Of a stretch of DNA of 63,274 nucleotides, positions 40,586 to 49,099 are shown in pieces (positions within the stretch are counted from its first letter, which is position 1; each line of letters begins with the position of its first letter). The stretch covers positions 1-63,274 of the forward strand of contig JAWLCV010000016.1 of assembly GCA_041686955.1 (NCBI GenBank), read 5' to 3'. The notes beneath the pieces were generated by a model. That model saw only the letters and a program-made list of their open reading frames with translations, had not been told where the DNA came from and searched no databases. The stretch comes from UBA7803 sp041686955 (GTDB taxonomy: Bacteria; Pseudomonadota; Gammaproteobacteria; Pseudomonadales; Azotimanducaceae). Position numbers and translations under genes: made by a program.

Positions 40586-41230
40586 GTGTCATCACTGCGG
40601 CCGAACATGAAGTCTCTGCGTTACCGGACCGTCACCGCGTCCTCGACGATGATATTGAGGCGCGCGGTCAACGCCGAAGGACGGGCGGAGCTGCTCGAGC
40701 TCGTCACCCGCCGCTTCCTCCAACGCTTCGGCGCCCAGGTGGCGGACGATTCTCCGGAGCTGGTGGGCGGCTTCGACCCGAGGGGACGCCTGGTGGCCGC
40801 GTTCGGCCTGCGCGACGCCCGCTCCGGCTTCTTCTGCGAGCACTACCTGGCCGCTCCCATAGAAACCCTCCTCGGCCGCCACTTCCAGCGGCCGGTGGCC
40901 CGGAGCGAGGTGGTGGAAGTGACCCACCTCTGCGCCGTCCGGCCCGGGTGCCTGGCCGCGCTGACGCCCCTGCTGCCGCCGGCCCTGCTGAGGGACGGCT
41001 ACCGATACCTCACCGCCACCGCAACCGACTGTCTCGCCGGCTACTTCGCCCGCCGCGGCCTGCCTACCTGTACCCTGGCCGAGGCATCCGCCGACGCGCT
41101 CCCCGCGGAAGAACGGGGCCGTTGGGGCAACTACTACTCGGCACTGCCGCGGGTGATCGCCGGCGACCTGCTGGACGCCCTGGGCGATCGGCGGCCGGGG
41201 CGCGCCTCGCCGGGGCGGGCGAATCCGTGA
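40586..41230 (+). CDS. 'Thermostable hemolysin' family protein (PF12261)
   Basis: A 214-residue protein from GTG 40586, or 207 from the ATG at 40607. Diagnostic stretches: LELVTRRFLQRFGAQV, LVAAFGLRDARSGFFCEHYLAAPIE, VVEVTHLCAVRPG and TATATDCLAGYFARRGL. Despite the name, this family looks like a GNAT-related acyltransferase fold; haemolysis was attributed to a Vibrio homologue. No signal peptide is present. The stop overlaps the start of the ligase gene (GTGA), so it is part of the biosynthesis-like operon. Confidence 0.85.
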   Translation: MSSLRPNMKSLRYRTVTASSTMILRRAVNAEGRAELLELVTRRFLQRFGAQVADDSPELVGGFDPRGRLVAAFGLRDARSGFFCEHYLAAPIETLLGRHFQRPVARSEVVEVTHLCAVRPGCLAALTPLLPPALLRDGYRYLTATATDCLAGYFARRGLPTCTLAEASADALPAEERGRWGNYYSALPRVIAGDLLDALGDRRPGRASPGRANP

Positions 41231-42738
41231 CGGCGCTGGAGCGCTTCTGCCGGGATCTACGCCGGCACGGCCGACAGGTGGCCGTGGACGACGGTACGAG
41301 AACCTGGAGCTATGAGGAGTTGAGCCAGGAAGTAGCCCTCTGGCTCGACGCTCTCGATGCCGTCGGCGCAAGGCGGGTGGCCTATCGCCTGCCCAACGGC
41401 TGCGCCTGGCTGGCCCTCGACCTGGCTCTGCTGCAGAGCGGTCGGGTCGCCGTACCGATAGCCGACTTCTTCAGCACCGGGCAGGCTCACCACGCGGTCA
41501 GTTCCGCGGGCGTGGACACGCTGGTCGTGGCCGAACCGGCGGGCGCCACCGAGGGGTTCGCCACGGCGATCCACGTATCCGGCTGCGCCGTGCTGCACCG
41601 GACGGTGCCGGATCCCGCCCCCATTCATCCGGGCACCGCCAAGGTCACCTTCACGTCCGGCACCACCGGGCGCCCCAAGGGGGTGTGCCTGTCGGCGTCG
41701 AGCATGCTCGCCACCGCGGAATCCATCCGCGCGGCGTTCGGCGCCACCGAGGGCTGGCGTCATCTGTGCGTGCTGCCGCTGTCGTTGCTGCTCGAGAACG
41801 TGGCCGGCGTCTACGCGAACCTGGGGCACGGCAACCGGGTGTGCGTGCCGCCGCTCGCCACCATCGGCGTCACCGGATCCAGCGGCCTGGACGTGGAGCA
41901 CTTCGTCGCGGCGCAGAACCGCTACCGCCCGCAGAGTCTGATCCTCGTTCCCCAGTTGCTGCTCGCCCTCACCGCCGCGGCGGAGTTCGGCCTGCCTCTA
42001 CCCGACAGCTTCCGCTTCCTCGCCGTCGGCGGCGGCCGCGTGCCCGGGAGCCTGCTGCAGCGTGCCGCGCGGGCCGGGCTGCCGGCGTTCGAAGGCTACG
42101 GCCTCACCGAGTGCGGATCCGTCGTGGCCGTGAACCTGCCGGGCGCCAGCCGGCCAGGCACCGTGGGACGGCCCCTGAAAAACGTGAGCGTGGACGTGAC
42201 GGAAGGTGAAATCCGCGTGACGGGCCGGAGCATGCTCGGCTATCTGGGCGGTGAGCCGGCCGCCGACACCATCGCCACCGGCGATCTCGGCAGCCTCGAC
42301 CCCGACGGGTACCTGCGGGTCCAGGGCCGAAGGAAGAGCGGGTTCATCACCGCCTTCGGCCGCAACGTCAGCCCCGAGTGGATCGAAGGCGAGCTGCAGA
42401 CCGAGCTGGCCATCGCCCACGCGCTGGTGTTCGGTGAGGGGCTGCCGGACAACGTCGCCCTGCTCGTGCCGCGGGGTGATGCCGGTCCGGAGGCCGTGCA
42501 GCACGCCGTGGCTCAGGCCAACGCGCGGCTGCCCGACTATGCCCGGGTGGGTTCGTGGCGATGCGTTTCCGCCAGCGATTTCGCTGCAGCCGGCTGCCTC
42601 ACCGACAACGGCCGGCCGCGCCGCCAGGCGGCGGCCGATCAGTACCGCCACCTGCTCGAACAGATGCAGTCAGCCATCGAGGAGAACTACAGTGCAGCCC
42701 TTCCAGATTCTCGAGACCCGCACGTCCCACGCCCGTGA
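41227..42738 (+). CDS. AMP-dependent acyl-CoA synthetase/ligase family protein
   Basis: A 503-residue ANL adenylating enzyme. P-loop TFTSGTTGRPKG (residues 141-152), the acceptor motif EGYGLTECG, ATGDLGSLDPDGYLRVQGRRK (hinge) and a shortened C-terminal domain. It would activate a carboxylic, probably fatty, acid as acyl-AMP and pass it to CoA, a carrier or an amine. GTG start coupled to the upstream gene. Its 3' end overlaps the start of the diiron-protein gene by 47 bases. Confidence 0.9.
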   Translation: MTALERFCRDLRRHGRQVAVDDGTRTWSYEELSQEVALWLDALDAVGARRVAYRLPNGCAWLALDLALLQSGRVAVPIADFFSTGQAHHAVSSAGVDTLVVAEPAGATEGFATAIHVSGCAVLHRTVPDPAPIHPGTAKVTFTSGTTGRPKGVCLSASSMLATAESIRAAFGATEGWRHLCVLPLSLLLENVAGVYANLGHGNRVCVPPLATIGVTGSSGLDVEHFVAAQNRYRPQSLILVPQLLLALTAAAEFGLPLPDSFRFLAVGGGRVPGSLLQRAARAGLPAFEGYGLTECGSVVAVNLPGASRPGTVGRPLKNVSVDVTEGEIRVTGRSMLGYLGGEPAADTIATGDLGSLDPDGYLRVQGRRKSGFITAFGRNVSPEWIEGELQTELAIAHALVFGEGLPDNVALLVPRGDAGPEAVQHAVAQANARLPDYARVGSWRCVSASDFAAAGCLTDNGRPRRQAAADQYRHLLEQMQSAIEENYSAALPDSRDPHVPRP

Positions 42739-43360
42739 CTACCTGTACGCGGCGCCCATCCTGGAAGACGTGGCGCTCGGGCGCTTCGATCTCGCCACCT
42801 ACGTGCGCTTTCTCACCAACGCCTACCACCACGTGAAGCACACCGTGCCGCTCATGATGGCCTGCGGCGCGAGGCTGCCGGAGCGGCTGCGCTGGCTGCA
42901 GCCGCGGCTGAAGGAGTACATCGTCGAGGAGATCGGTCACGAGCAATGGATCCTCAACGACCTCGGCGCCTGCGGGATCGACCCGGCCGCGGTGGCGGCG
43001 AGCCGTCCGGGCCACGAGGTCGAGCTGCTGGTCAGCTACGTCTACGACTTCGTGAACCGGCACAACCCGGTGGGATTCTTCGGCATGGTGCACGTCCTGG
43101 AAGGCACCAGCACCCAGCTCGCCACCGAGACCGCGCGCCTGGTGCAAGCGAAGCTCCGGCTACCCGACGCGGCGTTCACCTACCTGCGCAGCCACGGCGA
43201 GCTGGATCAGGAGCACGTGTCGTTCTTCCGCGACCTGGTGAACGAGCTCACGGATCCGTCGGACCTGGAGGCCGTGGTTCACGTGGCGGAACGCGTCTAC
43301 CGGCTCTACGGCGACGTCATCCGTTCCGCCGCCGCCCCGGAGTGCCGGCATGCGGCTTGA
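42692..43360 (+). CDS. Heme-oxygenase-like diiron (TenA-like) family protein
   Basis: A 222-residue all-helical protein (iron-containing redox enzyme family). The GTG start follows GAGGAG. Helix-embedded ligand-type residues occur in the right order: AYHHVKHT (His46, 47, 50), EEIGHEQW (Glu79, Glu80, His83), MVHVLEGTS (His134, Glu137) and ELDQEHVSFF (Glu170, Asp172, Glu174, His175). Characterised members of this fold include UndA (fatty acid to alkene) and N-oxygenases. Which reaction this one carries out is unknown. It is sandwiched between ligase and SDR genes with overlaps. Confidence 0.8.
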   Translation: MQPFQILETRTSHARDYLYAAPILEDVALGRFDLATYVRFLTNAYHHVKHTVPLMMACGARLPERLRWLQPRLKEYIVEEIGHEQWILNDLGACGIDPAAVAASRPGHEVELLVSYVYDFVNRHNPVGFFGMVHVLEGTSTQLATETARLVQAKLRLPDAAFTYLRSHGELDQEHVSFFRDLVNELTDPSDLEAVVHVAERVYRLYGDVIRSAAAPECRHAA

Positions 43361-44162
43361 GGACACAGTGTGCGTGGTCACGGGGGCAAGCGGCGGCATC
43401 GGCCGCGCGCTGGTCACCAGCCTCTGCGCCGCGGGCGCTCGGCCGATCCTCGCCGGGCGCGACCGTCATCGGCTGGACGCCCTCGCAGCGGAGCTGCCGG
43501 ATGGCCGCGTTGCCGGCATCTGCGCCGGCGATCTGACCACCGTGACGGCCCAGAACGCCCTGGCGGAGCTGGCCGAGCGGCGGGACGCCCGGGTGCTCGT
43601 CAACCTGGCCGGGCGCAACGATTTCGCCCTGCTCATGGACCAGCCCCGGGATGTCACGGCGGATCTCGTCACCACGAATCTCATCGCCCCGATTCAGCTC
43701 ACCCAGCGTCTGCTGCCCCATCTGAGCGGCCGGCCCGAGGCCATGGTGGTGAACGTGGGCTCCGCCTTCGGTGCGCTCGGCTTTCCCGGCTATGCGCTGT
43801 ACTGCGCGAGCAAGTTCGGGCTGCGGGGCTTCAGCGAAGCTCTGGCGCGGGAGCTGGCGGACCGGCCGGTTCACGTGATCTACGTGGCGCCGCGGGCCAC
43901 CCGCACCGCCATGAATGCCCCCGCCGCCTCGGCCATGAACGCGGCGCTCGGCAATGCGGAGGACCTGCCCGAACAGGTAGCCGTTCGAGTGGTGGACGCC
44001 ATGCGGCGCAACCGTCGCCGCACCGGCATCGGCCGCGCCGAACGGCTGTTCGTCCGCGTCAATCAGCTCGCGCCGGGCGTGGTGGACCGGGCGCTGGCGC
44101 GCCAGCTCCCGGTCATCAGGGCCTACGCTTCGTCACCGCAACAGGAGGAACCCAGCTCATGA
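43350..44162 (+). CDS. Short-chain dehydrogenase/reductase
   Basis: A 270-residue classical SDR. Cofactor loop TGASGGIG (residues 11-18), catalytic Ser138 in VNVGSAFG, Tyr151 and Lys155 in YCASK, and NLAG at about 85-88. A C-terminal helical extension ends in SPQQEEPSS. It would oxidise or reduce a carbonyl/alcohol in the same pathway as the neighbouring ligase and diiron enzyme. It overlaps the preceding gene by 11 bases and the next by 4. Confidence 0.92.
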   Translation: MRLEDTVCVVTGASGGIGRALVTSLCAAGARPILAGRDRHRLDALAAELPDGRVAGICAGDLTTVTAQNALAELAERRDARVLVNLAGRNDFALLMDQPRDVTADLVTTNLIAPIQLTQRLLPHLSGRPEAMVVNVGSAFGALGFPGYALYCASKFGLRGFSEALARELADRPVHVIYVAPRATRTAMNAPAASAMNAALGNAEDLPEQVAVRVVDAMRRNRRRTGIGRAERLFVRVNQLAPGVVDRALARQLPVIRAYASSPQQEEPSS

Positions 44163-44797
44163 ACGCTCGCACCGTCCTCGTCTGCCTCACCCTGTCCTGG
44201 CTGGCCGCGGCCGCGCCCGGCGCTGCGGCGGACGTCGCCGCGCTGCAGCACGATTGGGCCGAGATCATGTACCGCGGCGAGCCCGACGCCCGTGAGGCGG
44301 CCCTCGAGCGGTTGGCGGAAGCCTCCCGCGCGGAGCTCGCCCGCGATCCCGCGAACCCGGCCCTGCTCATCTGGCACGGCATCGTCGTCAGCTCCTACGC
44401 CGGCGAGAAGGGCGGACTGGGCGCGCTGGGTCTGGTCAAGGAAGCGCGAGCCTCCCTGGAGCGGGCCATCGAGCTGGATCCCCGGGCGTTGCGGGGCTCC
44501 GCCTACACAAGCCTCGGCAGCCTCTATTACAAGGTGCCGGGCTGGCCCATCGGCTTCGGCAGCAGCAGGAAGGCGCGCCAGCATCTCGAGCAGGCCCTGG
44601 AGATCAACCCGATGGGCATCGATCCCAACTTCTTCATGGCCGAGTTCCTGTTCGAGCAGGGCGCCTACGCCCAGGCTCGTGAGCACCTGATGACGGCGCT
44701 GCAGGCCCCCGACCGGCCGGGCCGGGCGACGGCGGACCAGGGTCGGCGCCAGGAGGCTCGGGATCTTCTGGCCCGCGTGACGCAGCACGAGCATTGA
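44159..44797 (+). CDS. Exported TPR-containing protein
   Basis: A 212-residue protein with a signal peptide (ending GAAAD, about 24 residues) and TPR-like helical repeats (ARASLERAIELDPRALRGSAYTSLGSLYY; ARQHLEQALEINPMGID; QGAYAQAREHLMTAL). The start ATG overlaps the SDR stop (ATGA), so it closes the acyl-pathway operon. The GWPIGFGSSRKA loop between repeats is conserved in TRAP-T-associated TPR proteins, but no transporter is present. A periplasmic scaffold is a reasonable inference. Confidence 0.8.
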   Translation: MNARTVLVCLTLSWLAAAAPGAAADVAALQHDWAEIMYRGEPDAREAALERLAEASRAELARDPANPALLIWHGIVVSSYAGEKGGLGALGLVKEARASLERAIELDPRALRGSAYTSLGSLYYKVPGWPIGFGSSRKARQHLEQALEINPMGIDPNFFMAEFLFEQGAYAQAREHLMTALQAPDRPGRATADQGRRQEARDLLARVTQHEH

Positions 44798-44822
44798 CCA
44801 GCAGTCGGACAAGGCAGAACAT
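44794..44822 (+). promoter_or_regulatory. Possible sigma-70 promoter of the electron-conduit operon
   Basis: TTGACC and GAACAT are spaced by 17 bases just after the TPR gene stop. The -35 is good (5 of 6), the -10 weak (3 of 6). It would start transcription upstream of the inverted repeat at 44839 and the operon beginning at 44931. Confidence 0.35.
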
Positions 44823-44838
44823 CCTGCTTCAGCTCAAG

Positions 44839-44877
44839 AACCTTGCACGAGGTCACGAAACTCCGTGCGCGAAGGTT
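44839..44877. promoter_or_regulatory. Inverted repeat upstream of the electron-conduit operon
   Basis: AACCTTGCACG - 14 bases - CGTGC-GCG-AAGGTT forms a two-part inverted repeat (6 and 5 bp, with three bases bulged). It lies in the 133-base gap before the flavoprotein gene, where an operator or leader structure would be expected. There is no T-tract. Confidence 0.4.
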
Positions 44878-44930
44878 TCACACTGCCCGCCTGCACAGCG
44901 ACACGCACGCATGGCTGATCGGTACCGCCC

Positions 44931-46247
44931 ATGAATCTGATGCCTTACCTGGCCTACGGGCTGCCGCTCGTGCTCATATATGCCTGGCTGGTGTACGGCC
45001 GGCGCCGGCGTGAAGCGCTCCACCGCCAGGTCCTCGAGGACTCCCGCCAGGCGGGCCTGATGCAGCCTCCGTCCCTTCACCCGGTCGTCGACACCAGCCG
45101 CTGCATCGGCTGCGAGGCCTGTGTGCACGCCTGTCCGGAGTTCCCCAAGCACACCGTGCTCGGGGTGGTGGGGGGCAAGGCCGGATTGGTGTCGCCCTCG
45201 GACTGCATCGGCCACGGCGCCTGCCGTTCCGTCTGCCCTGTGGGCGCCATCTCTCTGGTGTTCGGCACCAGCGAGCGCGGGGTGGACATCCCGCTGGTCT
45301 CCCCCGAGTTCGAGACCAGCGTGCCCGGCATCTTCATTGCCGGCGAGCTCGGCGGCATGGGACTGATCCGCAACGCCATCGAGCAGGGCCGGCAGGCGAT
45401 GGAACAGATCGTGCGCCAGTTGCAGGGGCGCCGCGACGCGGGCCTGCTGGATGTCGCCATCATCGGCGCCGGCCCCGCGGGACTGTCCGCCACCCTGCTG
45501 GCCCACGAGCAGGGGCTGCGCTACGTCACCATCGAGCAGAACTCCCTCGGCGGCACGGTGGCGAACTTCCCCCGCGGCAAGCTGGTCATGACCGCCCCCG
45601 CCCGACTCGCCATGGTGGGCGAGATGAAGTTCAGCGAGACCCAGAAGGAAGATCTCATCGAGTTCTGGCGCAAGGTGGAGGCGGACACCGGGATCAACAT
45701 TCATTACCGGGAACGCCTGGAAGACCTCGAACGGGTCGGCGATCAGGGCTTTCTGGTGAAGACCACGCGCAACAGCTACCGGGTGCGCCGGGTACTGCTC
45801 GCCATCGGCCGCCGCGGCACGCCGCGCCAGCTCGAGGTACCCGGTGAGGACCTCCCCAAGGTGATCTATTCACTCACGGATCCGGCGGAGCACGCGGGAA
45901 GGCGGGCGCTGGTGGTGGGCGGCGGCGACAGCGCCCTGGAGGCCGCGCTGGCCCTGGCGGAGCAGCCGGGCACCGAAGTCACCCTCTCCTACCGCAGCGC
46001 CGCCTTCACCCGGGCCAAGCGCAAGAATCGCGACGCCGTGGCCGTGCTCGCCGAGGCCGGGCGGATCAATCTGCTGCTGGAATCCGAGGTCGTGCGCATC
46101 GAGCCGGACGTGGTCCTGGTGCGCCAGGGAGAGTCGGTCCTGACCCTGCCGAACGATGTGGTGATCATCTGCGCGGGCGGGATTCTGCCCACCGGCTTCC
46201 TGCGGGAACTGGGCGTTCAGGTGGAGACCAAGTATGGCGAAGCCTAG
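44931..46247 (+). CDS. Membrane-anchored Fe-S/FAD NAD(P)-binding oxidoreductase
   Basis: A 438-residue protein. One N-terminal transmembrane helix (about 5-23). Ferredoxin-like domain with CIGCEACVHACP (Cys58, 61, 64, 68) and CIGHGACRSVCP (Cys92, His95, Cys98, Cys102; His stands where a Cys is usual). Then a thioredoxin-reductase-like flavoprotein: FAD motif IIGAGPAG (177-184) and NAD(P) motif VVGGGDSALEAAL. The GIFIAGELGGMGLI FAD-contact segment sits before, not after, the Rossmann fold, a circular permutation. It is the first gene of the six-gene cytochrome operon and a likely electron entry or exit point. It overlaps the next gene by 14 bases. Confidence 0.88.
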   Translation: MNLMPYLAYGLPLVLIYAWLVYGRRRREALHRQVLEDSRQAGLMQPPSLHPVVDTSRCIGCEACVHACPEFPKHTVLGVVGGKAGLVSPSDCIGHGACRSVCPVGAISLVFGTSERGVDIPLVSPEFETSVPGIFIAGELGGMGLIRNAIEQGRQAMEQIVRQLQGRRDAGLLDVAIIGAGPAGLSATLLAHEQGLRYVTIEQNSLGGTVANFPRGKLVMTAPARLAMVGEMKFSETQKEDLIEFWRKVEADTGINIHYRERLEDLERVGDQGFLVKTTRNSYRVRRVLLAIGRRGTPRQLEVPGEDLPKVIYSLTDPAEHAGRRALVVGGGDSALEAALALAEQPGTEVTLSYRSAAFTRAKRKNRDAVAVLAEAGRINLLLESEVVRIEPDVVLVRQGESVLTLPNDVVIICAGGILPTGFLRELGVQVETKYGEA

Positions 46248-48165
46248 CGCCCTCGGCGGATTGATGCTGTGCTGGGCGATGAGCTTCACCGCCGTGGCGG
46301 ATACCGTCTCGGATGCCCGTGAGGCCCTGTTGCGGCGTGACTATCCCGCGGCACTGGCGCTGCTGCGTCCGCTGGCGGAGGCGGGTGACCCGGGCGCGCT
46401 CTACGAGCTCGGCCGGCTACGGCAACGGGGGCTCGGAGTCCCTGCCGATCCCGCTGCGGCGCTGGAAGCATTCCGCCGCGCCGCCGAACTGGGTCACGCC
46501 GAGGCAGCCTATCTCGCGGCCACCCTGCTGGACCAGGGCCGCGACGTTCCCGCCGATCCCGGCGCCGCGCAGGTCCTGTACGAGCGCGCCGCGGCGGCCG
46601 GCCACCGGCTCGCAGCGCAGCGTCTGCGGGCCGGGACGGAACCCGACGCGGCCCTCACGCTGCACCGGGCGGTGCAGCGCGGCGATGGCGCCAGCGTGGC
46701 ACGACTCGCGAGCAAAGATTCGGTGAACGTGCCCGACGGCGACGGCCGCCTGCCTCTGGGCCTTGCTGTGGCCGCCAACGACCCCGCACTGGTGGATCTG
46801 CTTCTGAAGGCCGGAGCCGACCCCGACATGGCGGACGCATCCGGCAACCGGCCGCTGCACCGCGCGGCGCGACAGGGCGCCACCGACATCGCCCGCCGCC
46901 TGCTGGAGGCCGGCGCAGATTCCAACGCTACCGGTCGCGCCGGTGACACGCCCCTGCACCTGGCAGTTTCCGGCGGTCACGTGGCGCTGGCCCGACTGCT
47001 GCTCTCGCGGGGCGCGGCACGTGATCGCGCCAACGACGCCGGCTGGACGCCGGCCATGCTGGCACAGCGGGGCGGCGTACAGGCGCTCGAACGCCTCCTC
47101 GAGGTGGAACGTTCCACCACCGGCGCCACCCTGACGCAGCTCGAAGAAATGCAGAGGTCCCCTGCCATGGCCGGCTGGTCCATGCTCGCCATCGCCGCCT
47201 GGACGGGGGAGCTGGATCTGTTGCGATCCCTGCTGGACAAGGGTGCGGATCCGAACGCCGTGGACGGCTCGGGTCGATCCGCCCTCTTCCGGGCGGTGGA
47301 CGCCAAGCGCCTGGAGGCCGCCGAGTTGCTGATCGCCCGTGGCGCCCGGCCGGAATCCGGCGCCGCCGAGGTGAGCCTGATCCATCTGGCGGCCGCCGAG
47401 GGGCCGGCCGAGCTGCTGCCCGCTCTGGCCGAGGACCCGGCCCTGCTGGATCGCCGGGACGCCGCCGGCCAAACCCCGTTGATGGCGGCCGCGCGGCGCG
47501 GCCATACCGCCGGGGTGCTCGCGCTGCTGCGCCTCGGGGCGGACGCGGATGCGCCGGATTCGGGCGGCACCCGGCCGCTCCACGTGCTGTCCCAGCAGGG
47601 CCGTCACGATCTGGCCGAGCGGCTCGTCGCCGCCGGCGCGGAAGTCGACGCCGCCGATGCCGCCGGCCGGAGCCCGCTCTGGTGGGCGGCGAAGAAGGGC
47701 CGCCTGGATCTCGTGAATCTGTTGCTGGAGCGAGGCGCCGGAGCCGTGGCGGCCGACGACGGCACCACGCCCCTGCACGCGGCGGCGGAGCTGGACCGGC
47801 CCGAGGTGCTCGAAGCGCTGATCGCCGCGGGTCTACCCGTGGATGCCGCATCCCACACCGGCACCACGCCACTGCTGGTCGCCGCCGACCGTGGCCGCCG
47901 AGCCAATGTCCAAGCTCTCCTCACCGCGGGGGCGCCGGTGAACGCCAAAAACGCGGTGGGCGACACGCCGCTCATCTGCGCCGTGCGCAACGGCCACAAG
48001 GATGTCGCCCGGCTGCTGCTGGCACACGACGCCAATCCGCGGCAGCGCAACCAGCGGCACGAGAGTGCCCGGGATCTGGCCGAGAATCAGGGCGACCCCG
48101 AGTGGGATGCGGTGTTCGCTTCACGGGGCGGCGTGCTCGGCCTGCTCGAGGGCGGCGGCCGATGA
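46234..48165 (+). CDS. Exported Sel1/ankyrin repeat protein
   Basis: A 643-residue protein with a signal peptide (residues 1-22, ending VADT). Two to three Sel1-like repeats (about 35-135: GALYELGRLRQRGLGVPADPAAALEAFRRAAELGHAEAA) are followed by about 13 ankyrin repeats (for example GNRPLHRAARQGATDIARRLLEAGADSNA) with an interruption around 290-310. The secreted location is unusual for ankyrin arrays. Being embedded between the flavoprotein and cytochrome-b-like genes, with overlapping ends, it may be a periplasmic scaffold for the conduit. Confidence 0.88.
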   Translation: MAKPSALGGLMLCWAMSFTAVADTVSDAREALLRRDYPAALALLRPLAEAGDPGALYELGRLRQRGLGVPADPAAALEAFRRAAELGHAEAAYLAATLLDQGRDVPADPGAAQVLYERAAAAGHRLAAQRLRAGTEPDAALTLHRAVQRGDGASVARLASKDSVNVPDGDGRLPLGLAVAANDPALVDLLLKAGADPDMADASGNRPLHRAARQGATDIARRLLEAGADSNATGRAGDTPLHLAVSGGHVALARLLLSRGAARDRANDAGWTPAMLAQRGGVQALERLLEVERSTTGATLTQLEEMQRSPAMAGWSMLAIAAWTGELDLLRSLLDKGADPNAVDGSGRSALFRAVDAKRLEAAELLIARGARPESGAAEVSLIHLAAAEGPAELLPALAEDPALLDRRDAAGQTPLMAAARRGHTAGVLALLRLGADADAPDSGGTRPLHVLSQQGRHDLAERLVAAGAEVDAADAAGRSPLWWAAKKGRLDLVNLLLERGAGAVAADDGTTPLHAAAELDRPEVLEALIAAGLPVDAASHTGTTPLLVAADRGRRANVQALLTAGAPVNAKNAVGDTPLICAVRNGHKDVARLLLAHDANPRQRNQRHESARDLAENQGDPEWDAVFASRGGVLGLLEGGGR

Positions 48166-49097
48166 CCGGAGCCTATACTGAAGCCGTGAGTGCCGTACGC
48201 CAACCATCCACCGCACGCCCCGTGACCACCCGTCCGGCGGCAGGCCGGCCGACCCGCCGTCGCCGCGGCTGGGTGACCGCCGTGGGTTACGCGGCGGTGG
48301 CCGCGTGCATCGTCGCCGCCTGGTCGGTGCGCGAGCAGAATCTGATCCACGCCGGGTCGGGCTGGGGCTACTGGCTCGGCATCGTCGGCGCCACCCTCAT
48401 GGGCCTGCTGCTGCTGTACCCGCTGCGCAAGCGCGTCCGGCTGCTGCGGGCCATCGGGCCGGTCAGCGCCTGGTTTCGCCTGCACATGCTGTTCGGCATC
48501 GTCGGGCCCCTTCTCATCATCCTTCACAGCAACTTCCGGCTGGGCTCCTTCAACGGCCGGGTCGCCCTGTTCGCCACCCTGGTGGTGGCTAGCAGCGGCA
48601 TCGTCGGCCGTTACATCTACGCCAAGCTCCACCACGGCCTGTACGGCCGCAAGGCGAACCTGCAGGAGCTCCGACAACACCTGGAGTCGATGCGCCACGC
48701 CGACTCCCAGACCTCGGAGCTGATCGGCGAGCTCACCGCGGACCTCACCGCGTACGAGGACCGGCTGCTCGGCGAGACACCAGGCGTGGTAGGCGCCTTC
48801 GCACGCGCCGTCTCGGTGGTTCCGCAGACTGCGCGGCTGCGTTGGCAACTCGGGCGCCGGGCGCGCCAGCGCATCGCGGCCCTGGCGAAAACCTCTCCCG
48901 TCATCCGCGACCACCGGCAGCGCCTGACCGCCAACACCCGCCGCTATCTGGCGCGGCGGGTGGCGGCGCTGCGCAAGTTCGCCCAGTTCCGGGCGTTCGA
49001 GAAGCTGTTCTCGCTGTGGCACGTGGTTCACTTCCCGCTATTCATCATCCTGGTCATCGCGGTCATCGTGCATGTCCTCGCGGTGCACATGTACTGA
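48162..49097 (+). CDS. Cytochrome b-like integral membrane protein
   Basis: A 311-residue membrane protein. Four helices at about 36-55, 68-87, 104-122 and 133-152 and one at about 284-309 flank a helical soluble region of about 130 residues. Histidines sit in or next to helices in heme-ligand spacing: RLHMLFGIVGPLLIILHS (His108, His122), KLHHGLYG, and LWHVVHFPLF...VHVLAVHMY near the C-terminus. It resembles b-type cytochrome/ferric-reductase membrane domains, and quinol oxidation or reduction is likely. The ATG overlaps the ankyrin stop (ATGA). Confidence 0.75.
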   Translation: MTGAYTEAVSAVRQPSTARPVTTRPAAGRPTRRRRGWVTAVGYAAVAACIVAAWSVREQNLIHAGSGWGYWLGIVGATLMGLLLLYPLRKRVRLLRAIGPVSAWFRLHMLFGIVGPLLIILHSNFRLGSFNGRVALFATLVVASSGIVGRYIYAKLHHGLYGRKANLQELRQHLESMRHADSQTSELIGELTADLTAYEDRLLGETPGVVGAFARAVSVVPQTARLRWQLGRRARQRIAALAKTSPVIRDHRQRLTANTRRYLARRVAALRKFAQFRAFEKLFSLWHVVHFPLFIILVIAVIVHVLAVHMY

Positions 49098-49099
49098 GC

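Noticed and set aside
40586..41230. Haemolysin toxin
   Set aside because: No signal peptide, no pore-forming features, and the gene is embedded in a biosynthetic-type operon. The family name is historical.
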